Counted from the stretch's first letter, positions 11,646 to 23,558 are shown. The stretch: 64,000 nucleotides of DNA from Prostheceraeus crozeri (GCA_907163375.1 CAJQUW010000932.1:620001-684000); one strand, 5' to 3'. The notes: a model not told the origin generated them from the sequence alone. Made by a program: numbers and translations.

Positions 11646-12980
11646 TCAGCCGATCCTAGCCATCTTTCCATTAAGAATTTCAATAGAATATTTTACATCT
11701 TCTCGCAATAAACCATAAGCCACCAATGAAGTTGTGGAATCTTTCTTTTCAATATTAATTGTTACATCACAACCAGTCTTGATAATATCTTCAGATTGTG
11801 CACTTAAATCGAAACAGAAAACAGGATATAAATTCTTCCAATCTCCAGGAGTTAATTGTGGTTCAACTCCAAATTCTATACAAAGATTTCGATAAGAATC
11901 ATATCCTTCCATAAATTGATTATTGGTATCATCGAATCTTAATGGATCAATTGGATATCGGGTTTGATTTAATGAAACTTGTAAACTTCGAATTGTATTA
12001 ACATGGAAGAGATTATTGTTCTTATCAAAACTTGGAGAATTATTTCTTTGAAAAGTTAGTAATAAATATCTTGGAGTATTCGCAGTTCTAGTAAAATGCC
12101 AGTTAAATCTTTGTTCGGAAAAAGTTACTGAATTAGCAGTACGCTTTAGAAAATTTACTGGAATTGGTTTGTTAGTATTTAATCTTTTTGCAATAGCTGT
12201 TTCAACCTCTAAACTAGGAGTAATATGCTTAATCCACCATTCAAGTCTATCAATTTTTAAATATGCTTTTTTTCCAGTCTTACCAAAAAAGATTAATTCA
12301 TTATTTGCTGTGCGATGAATTAGTAATTTAAATTTTAATTGATATGATCTTTTATCATAATCTAAATATCCGAATAATGGAGACAATGACCAATTTACTG
12401 TTTGCTTACTTTTCTTGTTAAACTCACGTCTTTCTTTATATGCACTATTGTTTGTTTTATTTCAATGTTTTGCAATATTTTCTACATCTTTCGCAATTCC
12501 TGCGGCATCTGTTCCAGCGTAAGTTAAATCATCTATAATTATATCATCATTAGTATCAGGAAACCAACCTTCGATTTCATACTTTTTATTATTTTCACCA
12601 ATTGTTACAAATCTAAGCATTGTATCAATTACACCTGGAGAATCACTTATTGTTTCTATATTTTGAGTTGCAACATCTAAACGCATTTGTGTAAATAATT
12701 TTGGAAAAAAATTATTCTCTAATGCAATATTATCGGTATCTGGTAATGGTGTTGTAAAATTGGCATCACTATATAAAGAATATTCACAGTGTAAAAATAA
12801 ATCAGGTAGATATATATAACTCTGCTGATTATCAACTTCAAAATTTCAATCACCTCCAGTATTCACTCTACTAGAAGATCCGGGATTCATAGCAATTCTT
12901 ATATAGTCATTCTTTTTTTGATTATAACTAACACCTGGTGGTTTATCTAATTCAAATTTTTTTTCAATTAGCGAAGACAT
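11646..12980 (-). pseudogene. major capsid protein candidate, two in-frame TGA codons
   Basis: A frame of 445 codons from ATG (12978-12980) to TGA at 11646, interrupted by TGA at 12846-12848 and 12462-12464 but with no frameshift. A2 has leucine codons (TTA) at both positions. Length, position next to the small capsid-type genes and a mid-protein segment such as RLEWWIKHITPSLEVETAIA fit the double jelly-roll major capsid protein that Polintons share with adenovirus-like viruses. I identify it by context and family resemblance rather than a diagnostic motif. It would form hexon-like capsomers. The two nonsense codons make this copy non-functional unless TGA is read through. Confidence 0.6.
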
Positions 12981-13132
12981 TTTTATAAAAAATAATTTGA
13001 CTTTTTGTTTTTTCTCACACACAGACAACATTTTACTAAAAAAAGTTTAATAAAAAATCTTACTAAAATAATTTTACTAAAAAAATTTTGCTAAAGTAAT
13101 TTTAATAAAAAAATTTTTATTAAAATATAATT

Positions 13133-13701
13133 TTAGAATTTTGCTAGACCAGCTCCGCTACAGCTTTGCTGGTTAGACCGAAGGTTGCTGCTCACACCAT
13201 TACCTCTTATTTCTTCAATTGAACGTTTTATGGCTACGCCTGATTTCTTCTTATGTTTACTATCAGACGGAGCTCCGCTCCTCAAGGTTTCACCCCCTAC
13301 AGCTATGTTAGCAATTTTGTTTTTTGTTTCCTCTGAAAGTTTTTTAAATTTTTTAGTTCTTCAGAATCATTCCTAAGTTTACGAATAGCTTCTAGTTGTT
13401 TTAATTCGTTTTGAGACTTAACAGCATTTGATATTGCACTAGCTGTACTACCTATAGCAGCTGCTCCTTTTGCAGCAGATGTAATCAAATCTTTATTATT
13501 TTTAATTAAGTTAACGATACTTCCAATACCAGAAAAGATGCCAGCTCATTCCGTGTGAACGGCACCTGCGGTGCCTAGGAACTTTTGTGTTCCGACTGTT
13601 TCTCTATTATCATAATGATAAACAGGATTCATACGTGGTTCATGAGCAATTCTTTGATTTGAAGCAAAATGTTTAAGATTGTGTTTATAAATTATAGGCA
13701 T
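13133..13701 (-). pseudogene. amphipathic small capsid-type protein, broken copy
   Basis: Homologue of the intact 177-residue gene at 58466-58999. This copy differs by a one-base loss in a T-run (~13335), a TGA in place of a glycine codon (13546-13548) and a 36-bp in-frame palindromic insertion (13561-13596). The lengths agree exactly: 534 + 36 - 1 = 569 bp. The core has an alternating Ala/Gly helix (ITSAAKGAAAIGSTASAISN) and a lysine-rich tail encoded partly by hairpins (ccagctccgctacagctttg, ~13149). A membrane-lytic or pVI-like role is possible but not shown. Confidence 0.65.
13561..13596. repeat. 36-bp in-frame palindromic insertion, A1 only
   Basis: Two tiny hairpins, ggcacctgcggtgcc and ggaacttttgtgttcc, lie inside the coding frame here and are absent at the homologous place in A2 (~58893). 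The flanks are otherwise collinear. The length is a multiple of three, so the insertion adds 12 codons without changing frame. Confidence 0.85.
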
Positions 13702-13773
13702 TTTTTAGGAATAAATTTGACTTTTAGGAAAAATATTTACGATCGGCTAAAGCCTCGAGGACGTTTGGTCCGT

Positions 13774-14661
13774 TTAAGATTTACGTTTGTGAATGTCCAA
13801 CAACTTCGTGATAACTTTATTAATTGTCTGTTGCACTTTATCTATTGCGTCAAGTAGCGTGTGATGTACTTTAATTTCTTTTCTATTAACTTGCATTTTC
13901 TCCTGATTCATCTTCAACGCCGTTTTAAGAGCATTTAACTTAATTTTAAGAACATCTAGTTGTCTTTGAACAGAATCTAACTGTTCTTTATTTTCTTTAG
14001 AGTTTTCTTGTAAATTTTTCTTTAATTCATTTTCTAAATTGATTTTAAGAGTTTTCATTTTATCAACTTTTTGATTAAGTGAGTTTACTTCATTTATTAT
14101 TCTATTCATCTTTTTCATTTGTTGAGTAATTTTAGAACTCAATTCATCAACACTTTTTTGGAATGTAGTTTGTAACTACTTTAATTTTTTTTAAAATTCT
14201 TTCAGGTAGTTTTTCTATTTCATCTTCTAATTGTTCTTTTAACATTTTTATATGATGTTTATTTTTAATGACTGCAGATTTTAACTTTATAGAAAGTAAT
14301 ATTAAAATTTTTGATTGTTCAGAAATCTTTTTAAAAAGTTTTGCTATATCTGCTTCTAGCTCTCTATCCTTTTATCAAGTTTTAATAATTTTTCGTTTAA
14401 TGATTTCTCATTAAGTTTAAGCAACTTTAATTCATTCATCAGTGGAACCAAAACATCGTTTATACATTTTTCTTTTAAGTCATTGATTTGTGTATCAACA
14501 TATTGTTTATTTGTCAACTCTGTATTTTGTTGCGGAAGAATAGAAAGATGCAATGGACCAGATAAAACGTCTCCAGTTTTCATGATATAATTTTCTATCT
14601 CTATTTCTAATTCGCGATTTGTCGGGATATATGCACCTCCACCAACATTTGGTAACATCAT
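13774..14661 (-). pseudogene. fibre-like protein with phage-tail motif and coiled coil, frameshifted
   Basis: The N-terminus (ATG at 14661) has MKTGDVLSGPLHLS and LTNKQYVDTQI, the pattern GDxxxGPLxLsxxPxxxxxxxNKxYVD seen in bacteriophage tail-fibre and collar proteins. After it comes a long heptad-rich coiled coil (LKLLKLNEKSLNEKLLKLD; later LDVLKIKLNALKTALKMNQE), ending at 13774. The coding region is split here by frameshifts near 14370 and 14180. The homologue at 59072-59936 is split at a different place. A trimeric spike is a natural reading; attachment function is inference. The gene diverges from the clamp gene at 14770. Confidence 0.6.
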
Positions 14662-14769
14662 TTTTTAAGCAATAAAAAAGTAATTTTCTTATATAATGAG
14701 AAAAAAAATAAAATTTTTTTCTAATAAAATTAAGAAAAATTTTTCTAATAAAAATAAAAAAATAAAAAA
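14662..14769. promoter_or_regulatory. divergent intergenic region, fibre-like and clamp genes
   Basis: An A/T-only spacer of about 108 bp separates the divergent ATGs at 14661 and 14770. Any promoter for both genes must lie here or inside the genes. A2 keeps a shortened version (59937-59980). No specific TATA element can be assigned because the whole spacer is A/T-rich. Confidence 0.4.
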
Positions 14770-14863
14770 ATGAAAAAACCAAATTTAAAAAAATTATATT
14801 CGTCTGCATCATCCTGTTCTTCTTATTCGACGAGATCAACGGGATTTGAAAATAAATGTTTTG

Positions 14864-14895
<32 letters not shown>

Positions 14896-16058
14896 AATCC
14901 ATGTATAGATGTAAAAATTTTATTTGAATTACAAGCCGAAATATTTAGAGAACACACTAGACACCTTCTATAGAAACTAATTATTGTATTTTTCCAGGTG
15001 ATCCATTTATTAAATTTATGGAGATTGTAAGTAAATATAATGATGTAGCTTATGTTGAATTAAATAAAGAAAATATGGTTATAATAGGTCATAATAACGT
15101 TTATGGTTTTATTAGAGCAGTGTTACCAATTAGTAATACTGAATGGATAGAAAATAAAATTATTAATTATATTAATGTAACAGAATTAGTTAAAAAATTA
15201 AAATCCTTTTCAAAAGAAAAAATTAGATTATTTGTTGATGAACAAAACCAATTCAAAACAAAAATTCATATCGAGAGTAAAAAGCATAACGAAGAATTAT
15301 TATGTCAAGTATATTATAGAGATACAATTTATAAACAAGAAACAGAAATGCCCCAAAGACATGATGATGATACGTATATGGGATTATATTCCAACTTAAA
15401 TATTAATTTATTAAAATCTTACATCAATAGTTTAGCACAACAAGAGAAAATTTATATGTGGACAACACCTTATACTATTAACAATGACCATAATCATAAT
15501 CATAATAATCCTCTGAATCATATTGAAGAATCTGATAAAGATGATGATGATTCTGAGACATCTGAAAAAGGTGTAAATGGTAAAAAAGATTATAAAAATA
15601 TTTGTAATCATAAAAATTTATCTAAATTTCATTTTCTTACAATTGAAAATAATAATGATGGAATAGTTGAAGATACTGTTAGACAACTATGTGTCCGGTC
15701 TACAAAATTTTAATTAGGATTTACATCTAATCAATTTAAAATTTTATCATCTTTAATAAAATCTAAAAGTGATTTAGATTATGGTGGTGTTATTAAATTT
15801 TCCAAAAGAGATCAAAGACCAATATTTTTCTCTATTATATTATCATCAGATAAAAAATGTAATTTAGAGTTAGATATTCCAATAAGAGAATGGTATCCTA
15901 TCAGGGAATGGCATCCTATACCAAAAAGTGTAATTTATGATGTTGAAGAATCAATTTATGATGATGAAGAATCAATTGATGATGATGATGAAGAATCAAT
16001 AGTTAGTGAAAAAAAATTTAAATTATCTTTTGATAAAACGTTATATGACAAAACTTAA
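14770..16058 (+). pseudogene. PCNA-like sliding clamp candidate, broken
   Basis: After an Asn-repeat N-terminus the protein has segments that parallel PCNA order. These are FIKFMEIVSKYNDVAYVEL (first helix and strand), INYINVTELVKKLKSFSKEK (like the NLTSMSKILK region) and NLNINLLKSYINSLAQQEKI (start of the second domain). After a TAA at 15711 comes FTSNQFKILSSLIKSKSD with a Pro-containing strand and an acidic tail. The frame stays open past that TAA to 16058. A clamp would hold the neighbouring DNA polymerase on its template. This copy has a 5-bp loss near 14960. The TAA is shared with A2. The assignment rests on pattern, not on a search. Confidence 0.45.
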
Positions 16059-16160
16059 TATGATAAAACTTAATGTGATAAAACTTAATATGATAAAACT
16101 TAATATGATAAAACTTAATATGATAAAACTTAATATGATAAAACTTAATGTGATAAAGAA
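16041..16160 (+). repeat. 15-bp tandem repeat (tatgataaaacttaa)
   Basis: About seven to eight copies of a 15-bp unit, tatgataaaacttaa or its tgtgataaa variant, follow the clamp frame. A2 has only two or three copies in each of two short runs (61327-61370 and 61410-61450). The unit length is a multiple of three and makes artefactual ORFs on both strands. Confidence 0.9.
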
Positions 16161-16528
16161 AATAAAATATATTAGGAACGTGAAATATATAGTAATATAA
16201 AATAACACTCAAGTCCTTGATATTATAATGTTTATATTTAAAATTAAAACACAATTTTTTCTTTAAAAAATAAAAAAATGGAAAATACCAAGTTTTATTG
16301 TAACTTATGTAAAAAAAGTTGCAAACAAAAAGAAGTTATCAATCTCATTTAAATAGTAAATTGCATTTACAAAATGTAGATCGAGTTGATGAAGGAAATA
16401 TATTAAAATTAAATAATTATATAAACTATCTAGAAACATTACCTACTGATATAAAAGTTAAAAAAAAATGTTTGATGATTATTCACATTCGGAATATAAA
16501 AAAGTTTTTAATAGTGAAGATGAACATG

Positions 16529-16558
16529 TACGAACCGAAGGTTCTAGGGCTTTGCCCG
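16529..16558. repeat. palindromic micro-insert in the polymerase frame
   Basis: The sequence cgaaccgaaggttctaggg followed by ctttgcccg encodes RTEGSRALP in frame. The same element, encoding the same peptide, appears in a different gene of A2 at 60708-60737. A related reverse-orientation copy lies at 22612-22641. It contains the hairpin gaaccgaaggttc. Confidence 0.8.
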
Positions 16559-18198
16559 CACCAGATGGGAGATATTTATTTAGCGATACTGATGAATTTA
16601 ACGAAATAGATGAATTAAACGAAATTAAAAAAACAGATGAAGCTGAACGAACCGATGAAGCCGTAACAGATATAAAATATTTATTTAATGAATCTGTTGA
16701 ACATAATGAAACCGATGAAACTTTTTCTGATATTCTAACCAACTTTTATAATATATTTAGAAAATCTTTCAAATGTTACATGAATGTAGAAGTACTTTAT
16801 ACAAAAATGGACCTGATGGAATTCCTGAAGAAATAATACAAGGACATTTTACAAATTCACAAGAAATTCATAATGTAAATGATATACAACCCATATTTGA
16901 ATCGATGACACTTAAATTAGAAAATTGTATAATTGAAGCCCAGTTACGTGAATCTGGTTGGAGATTTGTTAAAATACTATCTAAGAAAATAGTAATTGAT
17001 AAATATAAAAATAATACTGGTGGTAGTTATGTTCCTTTACCTTTCAGTTCACCACAAATAATCAACATAAAAAATGAAGATGATTATTGTTTTCTGTGGA
17101 GTATTATAGCACATTTACATCCTGCAGAATATCATAAAGAAAGACTAAGTCATTATAATAAAGAAGAATATATAAAGGAATTTGTTCTCTCTGATGGCTT
17201 ACATAAATTTCCATATGATTATAATAGGTTAATAAAGTTTCATAAAAAGAATAAAAATTTAATTGAAGTAAATGTTTTTGAATTAAATGTGAATTATGTT
17301 TCTATTGGTAAAATTACTCCACTTTACATGTCAATTAGAAATAGTATATAATGATAGAGGAAATTACATGCATCATAATATTTTTTACCAAGGAAATATA
17401 ATAAATACTGAAAAATTTGAAATTATAAAAACACTATCACCAATAATGATTAATCATAATAATTATAAAGGACGTAATTATAATTATGATTATGATACCG
17501 ATTATTTATCTTTATCTTTAGAATATCAACAAAACTTACAATTTTTAAATGAACTTTTACAAAATTGTAAAACAGATTATCAACAACAAACAAAAATATT
17601 AGTACAAGAATATGGCCATAAATATCAAAATAAGATAGAAACGATTCAAAAATTAAATGAAGAAAATGATGAAGACAATAAAGAATTAAATAATGAAGAA
17701 AATGAAACCAATCAAAAAATAAATGTATATTTAAAAAAATGTCTACAACAATATAAAGAACAATATGATAAAGAATATAGTTATCAGTTACAAATACTAA
17801 ATCAAAATTTTCATCGAAATACATTTAATCTTACAAAAGAAATTGATGAAACACATGAAATATATCAAGATAAATTTGAAAACTAGAACAGACAAAACAA
17901 CCAGCACAAGTGAATATATTATATTATCAGGGTCATTTTATATTCTGTAAAGATGTTTCTATATTTACAAAAACTTCAGATAATGCTAATTTTCCTTGTC
18001 TCCAATGTATGACGAGCTTTAGAACTTTAGAAGAAATGAATAGACATTTGGAGAATTGCCAACAAAATGAAGCAGTCAGAAACACATTTCCAAAAAATGA
18101 TTATTTAGAATATAATAAATGGTATTTTAAAATTAAAGTACCCTTTACTATTTATTGTGATTTTGAAGCATATAATGTTAATATGACACAAAATCACG

Positions 18199-18231
18199 GG
18201 ACATCGGAGATGTCTTCCAGGGCTTCGCCCG
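18199..18231. repeat. palindromic micro-insert in the polymerase (GTSEMSSRASP)
   Basis: The segment cgggacatcggagatgtctt followed by ccagggcttcgcccg encodes GTSEMSSRASP between the exonuclease start and the next conserved block. A near-identical element (GTSKMSSRASP) sits elsewhere in the same gene only in A2 (61986-62024). It contains gacatcggagatgtc and a cgggc...gcccg pairing. Confidence 0.8.
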
Positions 18232-20825
18232 ATTCTGATAATTATAAATATGAAAAAAGTGCATCTGAACAAAGTAAAGAAAAATATTTGTTTGAACAAA
18301 AACCATTATGTTGGGGAATGTACATTCATTCAAATTATCCTGAATTATTTAAATCAGAATATTATCAATACTATGGTGAAGATAGTTCAGAAATGTTTAC
18401 AAAGAAAGTAGAAGAATTACAAAATTATTTTTCACAATTGCTTGAAACAAATATACCAATGCTTCCATTAACGGATGAAGAAAAAATTAATTTTGTTAAT
18501 GAAACAAATTGTTATTACTGTGGAAAAGAATTTACAAAAAATTATAAAAATGGCAAAGGTAGATATCTTGACAAAGTAAAAGATCATGATCATCTAAATG
18601 GATTATATAGAGGTGCAGCACATAATTCTTGTAATCTTAATGCTAATAAATTTAAATGTAACTTTGTTCCTTCATATTTCTACAATGGTTCTAAATATGA
18701 TTTCCATCTAGTAATGAAAGATTTATTTTCATCTGAAAAATTACAACAACAACAAATAAATGTACTATGTAAAACAGAAGAAGAATATTTTTCAATGCAA
18801 TTATGTTGTATTAGAATTTTAGATGCATTTAGATTTTTTACTCCTTATTCATTAGATGTTATGGGAAAAACTTTGAAACCTGAACAATGTAAAATATTAA
18901 ATAAATATAATTTAAAACCTTTGAAAGGAATATTTCCGTATGAGTTCATAACTGGAGATTTTAATTCTGTGAATAAAATTATGGAAGAAAAACAACTTCT
19001 TCCAATAAATAAATTTAAATCAACATTAAAACAATCACAATTATCTGAAGAAGACTATGCAGAAGCTGAAAAGAATTGGAGAGAGTTAAATTGTAAAACA
19101 ATGTATAATTATACAATGAAATATCTTCAGATAGATGTATTAATCCTTACTGATCTTTTTGAAAACTTTCGTGACATGTGCATAGAATATTACGGAATAG
19201 ATCCATGTTATTGTTATTCTACACCAGGTTTAACATGGTTAGCAGGATTAAAACATACAAATGTTAAACTTAAACATTATAAAGAAAATACATATGATAA
19301 ATTATTATTTTTTGAATCTGGAATTAGAGGTGGAGTTTCATCAGTTTTAGGTAATAGATATGTTAAATGTTACAATAAAAAAGTAAATCCTGATGATTAT
19401 GGAATAATGAAACCTTTATCTCCAGAAGAAAGTGATCAGTTTATAAAATTGTTTAATCAAAATATAGAAGGACTTATATCAAATGAAGATAGTCAAGCAG
19501 CAGTTGATGAAATCATGAGAGAAAACTATTTGTTATATTATGATTTTAATAGCTTATATTCTTCTTGCATGATACAAGAATTACCAACAGGTGAAATGTC
19601 ATGGTGTAATATTCTAGATTATCAAAAAACATATGATGGAAATTATAATCATGGTTATATATATGAAGTTGATTTAGTATATCCTGATGAAATAAAAGGT
19701 GCAACAAAATATTTTCCTTTCTGTCCCGAAAACAAAATTCCCAATATAGAAGATTTTACAGATTATCAAAAATCTATAATTCCTAAGAAATGCAGACCAA
19801 CAAAAAAACTTATGTTAACACAAAGTAATAAAAGAAAGTATGTTGTTGAAGGAAGAATGCTAGATTGGTATTTAGAAAATGGAATGATTCTCACCAAAAT
19901 ACATCGAAAACTATTTTATCAAAAATCTAGGTGGTTAAAAAATTATATAGAGTTCAATATTGAAAAACGTAAAATAGCTAAAAGAAATAAAGATGATTTT
20001 GGAAACGTGTTCTTCAAATTAATGAATAATGCATTTTATGGTAAGACTTTAGAAAATGTGCGTAATAGACAAAATATTGAAATAGTTTATGATAAAGATA
20101 GGTTTCAAAATTTAACAAGGAAACCTACATATAAAAGAACTACTAGATTTAGTGATGAACTATGTGCTGTACATTTACGTCGAATCAGCGTAAAACATGA
20201 TAAGTTTAATTTCATTGGATTCACTATATTAGAATTAGCTAAACTATTTATGTATAAATTTATATATGATTATTTAGCACCTGCTTATGGCAAAAACTGT
20301 AAATTACACTTTACAGATACCGATTCTGTTTTCTTAGAATTAACAATACCGTATAATTCTTCACTTGATGAAGAAATTAATAAAATAAAAGATTTCATTC
20401 ATCCTTCTGATTTATGTAAAGTAAAAGATGAATTAGAAGGAAATGAAGATTTCATAACAGAAGCTATATTTTTAAAATCTAAATGTTACTGTTATGATAC
20501 AACTAATAATATTAAAACACATAAAACATTAAAAGGAATTTCAAAGGCATCAGTGGCTAATCAAATAACATTTCAAGATTATAAAAATGTATTATTTAAT
20601 AATGAAATAAAAACAGCATGTAATTATAGACTTAATTCAAAGAAACATAAAATGTATTTAAATGAAGAACATAAATTAGCATTAGATCCATTTGATGATA
20701 AAAGAAAAATTTTACCTGATGGAATAACTACTTCACCTTTTTAATTTTCTAATTTCTAAGATAGACAAATTTGATATATATAAAATTAAAAAAAATATTA
20801 TAACACTATATTTGTATATCTTTTA

Positions 20826-21592
20826 TCACTCGGCAAACAAATCTTCTATAACTCTATCATGAATTTTTTTATCAATATTAATTGTAATGAAGCCATAATC
20901 TTTTGACCAAGCATTGTTACACGATTGTTTAAATTCATCTTTATTTCTTACGCATAAATCTCTTAACAAATCACTTAAGTTTCTTGAATTTATTTCAAAT
21001 AGTATAAATATATTTGCATTCTTTCTAATAACACTTCCGTCTAATGAATACATACTTTGTGTTAAATAAAAAACACTACAGTTGTTATGTCTACCTCTTG
21101 TGAAATAATTTCTCTGAACTGACTGATTTCTATCATTAACACAATCATCAAAAATTACACAATGTTTCATTGTTTTATCTAGTTTACTAGGATCTTGCAT
21201 ATTACCACTATCATCTATTAATTGTATCTTTATATGCTTATTTTTATTAGATTCAACTAACTGATTATTTTTTGCTGCTTCTTCACACCACGAACTTATT
21301 TTTTCTTCATCTTCAGATTTTTCATATTCTTTGAATAATGAAGCAATTGCTGTTTTTTTAAGATTATTTTCAAATCCATATTTCAAAAATTGATAGACGG
21401 GTTGTTCTGCTGTTGTTGTATAAATTATAGGATTGTTATAATCCAAAAAATTTGGAGTCGTTAAAATTTTAAATAATAGATACGTTTTTCCACATCCTGA
21501 TCTTCCACAAATAACTGACAAAACTTTATTAGATAAATTTGGATGGTGATTAAATTTAAGTTTTTTTTATTTAATGGTAGTACTTCACTCAT
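20826..21592 (-). pseudogene. packaging ATPase (FtsK/HerA, A32-like), N-terminal frameshift
   Basis: The main frame (20826-21521) has Walker A GRSGCGKT at its start, Walker B HCVIFDDCV (~125-133) and the sensor-like FYLTQSM (~153-159). This is the pattern of the genome-packaging ATPase shared by Polintons, adenovirus-like and large DNA viruses. It would pump the element's DNA into a capsid. The natural ATG is probably at 21592 (MSEVLPLNKK), but an A-run near 21567 puts that start out of frame with the Walker A region. It is convergent with the polymerase gene, 81 bp apart. Confidence 0.8.
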
Positions 21593-21666
21593 TTTTTAAT
21601 AAAAAAATTTATTTTTATTTTATTTTTAAAGAAGAAGAAGAAAATTAAACTTCTCTAGCTTTGCGT

Positions 21667-21772
21667 GGGAGTTTATACCTCTCGAACGGGAGTTTATACC
21701 TCCCGAACGGGAGTTTATACCTCCCGAACGGGAGTTTATACCTCCCGAACGGGATTTTATACCTCCCGAACC
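21667..21772. repeat. 21-bp palindromic tandem repeat, five units
   Basis: Five tandem copies of a 21-bp unit whose core gggagtttatacctccc is itself a hairpin. The array lies between the ATPase and penton-like genes and overlaps the last codons and stop of the latter. The unit is a multiple of three. It resembles a single palindromic micro-insert that was amplified in tandem. Confidence 0.9.
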
Positions 21773-22546
21773 AAAAGATCTATCATAATCTCTTCACCTC
21801 CAAAATTTATTTCTTGTCCTTTCTGATATGTGATTCTCATGTTAATGTTGTTAATAGTTTTTCTTGTAATAGGGAAATATATTAATGTTTGTGGAAGTAC
21901 ATTTAATCTATAACCAATGGGTACAGTAAAAGCTGGAAAACTGAATATTAAATTTGACAATTTACCATTTATATATCCTCCTTCAATAATGTCACAATGT
22001 ACAAGAATTGAATTTATTTCAGTTATTTTTGGAATCTTCTCACCTAAATGATAACCTTGACTATAGGTTTGTTTATTAAATCCTAATAGCTTTGACAATG
22101 ATCTATCATCATTAAAATCAACTTGATGATTTTCGTCTAAAGTAAGAGAAAATTTATTAACTGCCGGTTCAACTGCAAAATGTAATTGTTTCTTATCTTT
22201 AAATGGTATACCTAAATGTCTCTTAATTTCATTTGATATTGATTCATCTTCGTAAGAACCAGGAAGAAAAGTTTGTATTTTCCATGTTTTGCCTTTATCA
22301 GTAGAATATCTAAATTGATCATTCACATTTTTGATAACGTTTTGAATAGTGTTAAATGTAGAGAAACTAGTCAATGCAATTTGATAATTTTTATTCTGTT
22401 CTAAATGTAGAATGGGTTCTAAATTACAAGTGTGTGATGAAGTAGTTGTTATAATTTTTAACGTCGTACTAAACGTTTGATGAACCCAAAATCTCTGTCA
22501 AATTTTCTAAATGATTATTAATTTTGTCTAAATCTGCTGAACACAT
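21757..22546 (-). pseudogene. penton-like minor capsid protein, frameshifted near its start
   Basis: The main frame (21757-22374 and upstream codons to ~22480) has a pattern I associate with Polinton minor capsid proteins: LEPILHLEQNKNYQIAL early, then SLSKLLGFNKQTY, INSILVHCDIIEGGYINGK, PQTLIYFPITRKTINNINM and GGEEIMIDL at the end. In this class a single jelly-roll protein forms the capsid vertices. The probable ATG is at 22546, but one base is missing near 22490, so the N-terminal ~25 codons are in another frame. The stop codon lies in the 21-bp repeat array, so the C-terminus was altered by it. Confidence 0.65.
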
Positions 22547-22611
22547 TTTTTAGTTAAAATTTTGAATAAATATTTTTTTATAAAAAAATTAAAAACAACA
22601 ACATATTTCAG

Positions 22612-22641
22612 CTACGGGCGAAGCCCTAGAACCATCGGTTC
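22612..22641. repeat. palindromic micro-insert near a stop codon
   Basis: A reverse-orientation relative of the RTEGSRALP element: cgggcgaagccctagaacc then atcggttcg. It abuts the stop codon of the next minus-strand gene (22626) and supplies its terminal sequence. Confidence 0.7.
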
Positions 22642-23436
22642 GTTATACTTTTATAATCCTCTTCATTTAGAATCTTCTTTTCTAACAGTCTTTTCAATAT
22701 AGCATGAATTTCATTGAAACTAGAATTATGTCCTTCTTTTATTGCAGATATTAAAATATTTAATCTATTTAGTAATTCTTGTGGATCATCTGGTAAAAAT
22801 ACAGTTGTTTCTGTTTTAAAACCTTTTCCTACTTTAACTCCCGTTGATAATAAATTTTCTAATTGTTTATAACGTCTAAGAGATTTTACTGCACCAACTC
22901 TATCTAACATAGCTTTATATTTTATGAGATCTTCTACAGCATAATTATTTAAATCTGCTCCTCTTAAAAGATCAACAAAATTTCTATCTAAATTAAAAGG
23001 AGATTTATCTGGTGAAAAAATTAAACCTCGAAAAGGTTGTGGAAATATATTTTTTGTCCGAGATAAAATCTAGGTATTGTTTTTCCATCTATAAATGAAA
23101 TAGAATGTTCAAATTTCATAGATTTGGGTAATTTCTTATTAATGTTTGATTCTAGTAATCCATAGTCATCTAATATAGTTTTGTGCTCTGGATCTGTTAT
23201 ATCAATTTGTTTATCATTATTTGTAAGTTCTTTTTCAAGAGTTTTAAATGGTTTCATAGTTTTTTCAAAATCAGTTTTTACTTGCTCGGTTTGCTGCATT
23301 TTTTCAAACATATCAGATTGAATACCAGCTTTTATCATTCTATGTTGAAGATGATTTTCTTTCATAATATTTCTTTGTTTTATTAACTCTTCTAATTGTT
23401 TTATTCTTTTAAAATTATCAGCTCTAATTTTATCCA
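22626..23436 (-). pseudogene. conserved Polinton protein of unknown function, frameshifted
   Basis: Two overlapping frames form one gene from ATG 23436 to 22626. The N-terminal part is a charged coiled coil (RIKQLEELIKQRNIMKEN). The break is near 23035 in an A-run. After it come a FSPDKSPFNLDRNFVDLL block and a NNYAVEDLIKYKAMLDRV block, then a lysine-rich C-terminus. Proteins with a similar P-x-L/D...Y...L segment occur widely in Polintons without a known role. It lies between the penton-like gene and the terminal gene on the same strand. Confidence 0.5.
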
Positions 23437-23558
23437 TTTTTAAAATATAATATTTGAATTTTGTGGTAACATTGGAATACAACAAAAACATTTTACTGAA
23501 CAAATTATTTTTTTATTGCTTTGTTGTCTGACATCTTTTCGTTTAAAGTTTTCTCGTT

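Larger units (their letters stand above)
16278..20744 (+). pseudogene. family B DNA polymerase, full-length but frameshifted in its 5' third
   Basis: The uninterrupted part, 17910-20744 (944 codons), holds all the core motifs. A C2H2-like finger (CLQCMTSFRTLEEMNRH) comes first, then exonuclease DFEAYN at residue ~83. A zinc/HNH-like insert DHDHLNGLYRGAAHNSCNL (~222-245) follows, then motif A YDFNSLYSS (~543), motif B KLMNNAFYG (~702) and motif C TDTDS (~801). Upstream sequence from ATG 16278 is part of the same protein in A2 but is split here by small indels near 16465, 16806 and 17890 and a ~49-bp loss near 17330. The N-terminal finger needs a frame change near 16330 in both copies. Polintons use protein-primed replication with this enzyme. 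Confidence 0.88.

Noticed and set aside
12846..13031. Treating the capsid pieces at 11646-12386, 12462-12686 and 12846-13031 as three small genes
   Set aside because: They are in one frame separated only by TGA codons and align end to end with the A2 homologue, so they are one broken gene.
16006..16254. ORFs made of KLNMI or KFYHI repeats
   Set aside because: Products of the 15-bp tandem repeat, whose unit is a multiple of three.
17450..17824. 124-codon minus-strand ORF, also at 62818-63192
   Set aside because: It is the antisense of the polymerase N-terminal coiled region, kept open by A/T-rich composition; identical in A1 and A2 only because the sense gene is.
21661..21885. Array of regularly repeated hairpins considered as CRISPR
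   Set aside because: Units are contiguous with no unique spacers, in a eukaryotic transposon; it is a simple tandem repeat.
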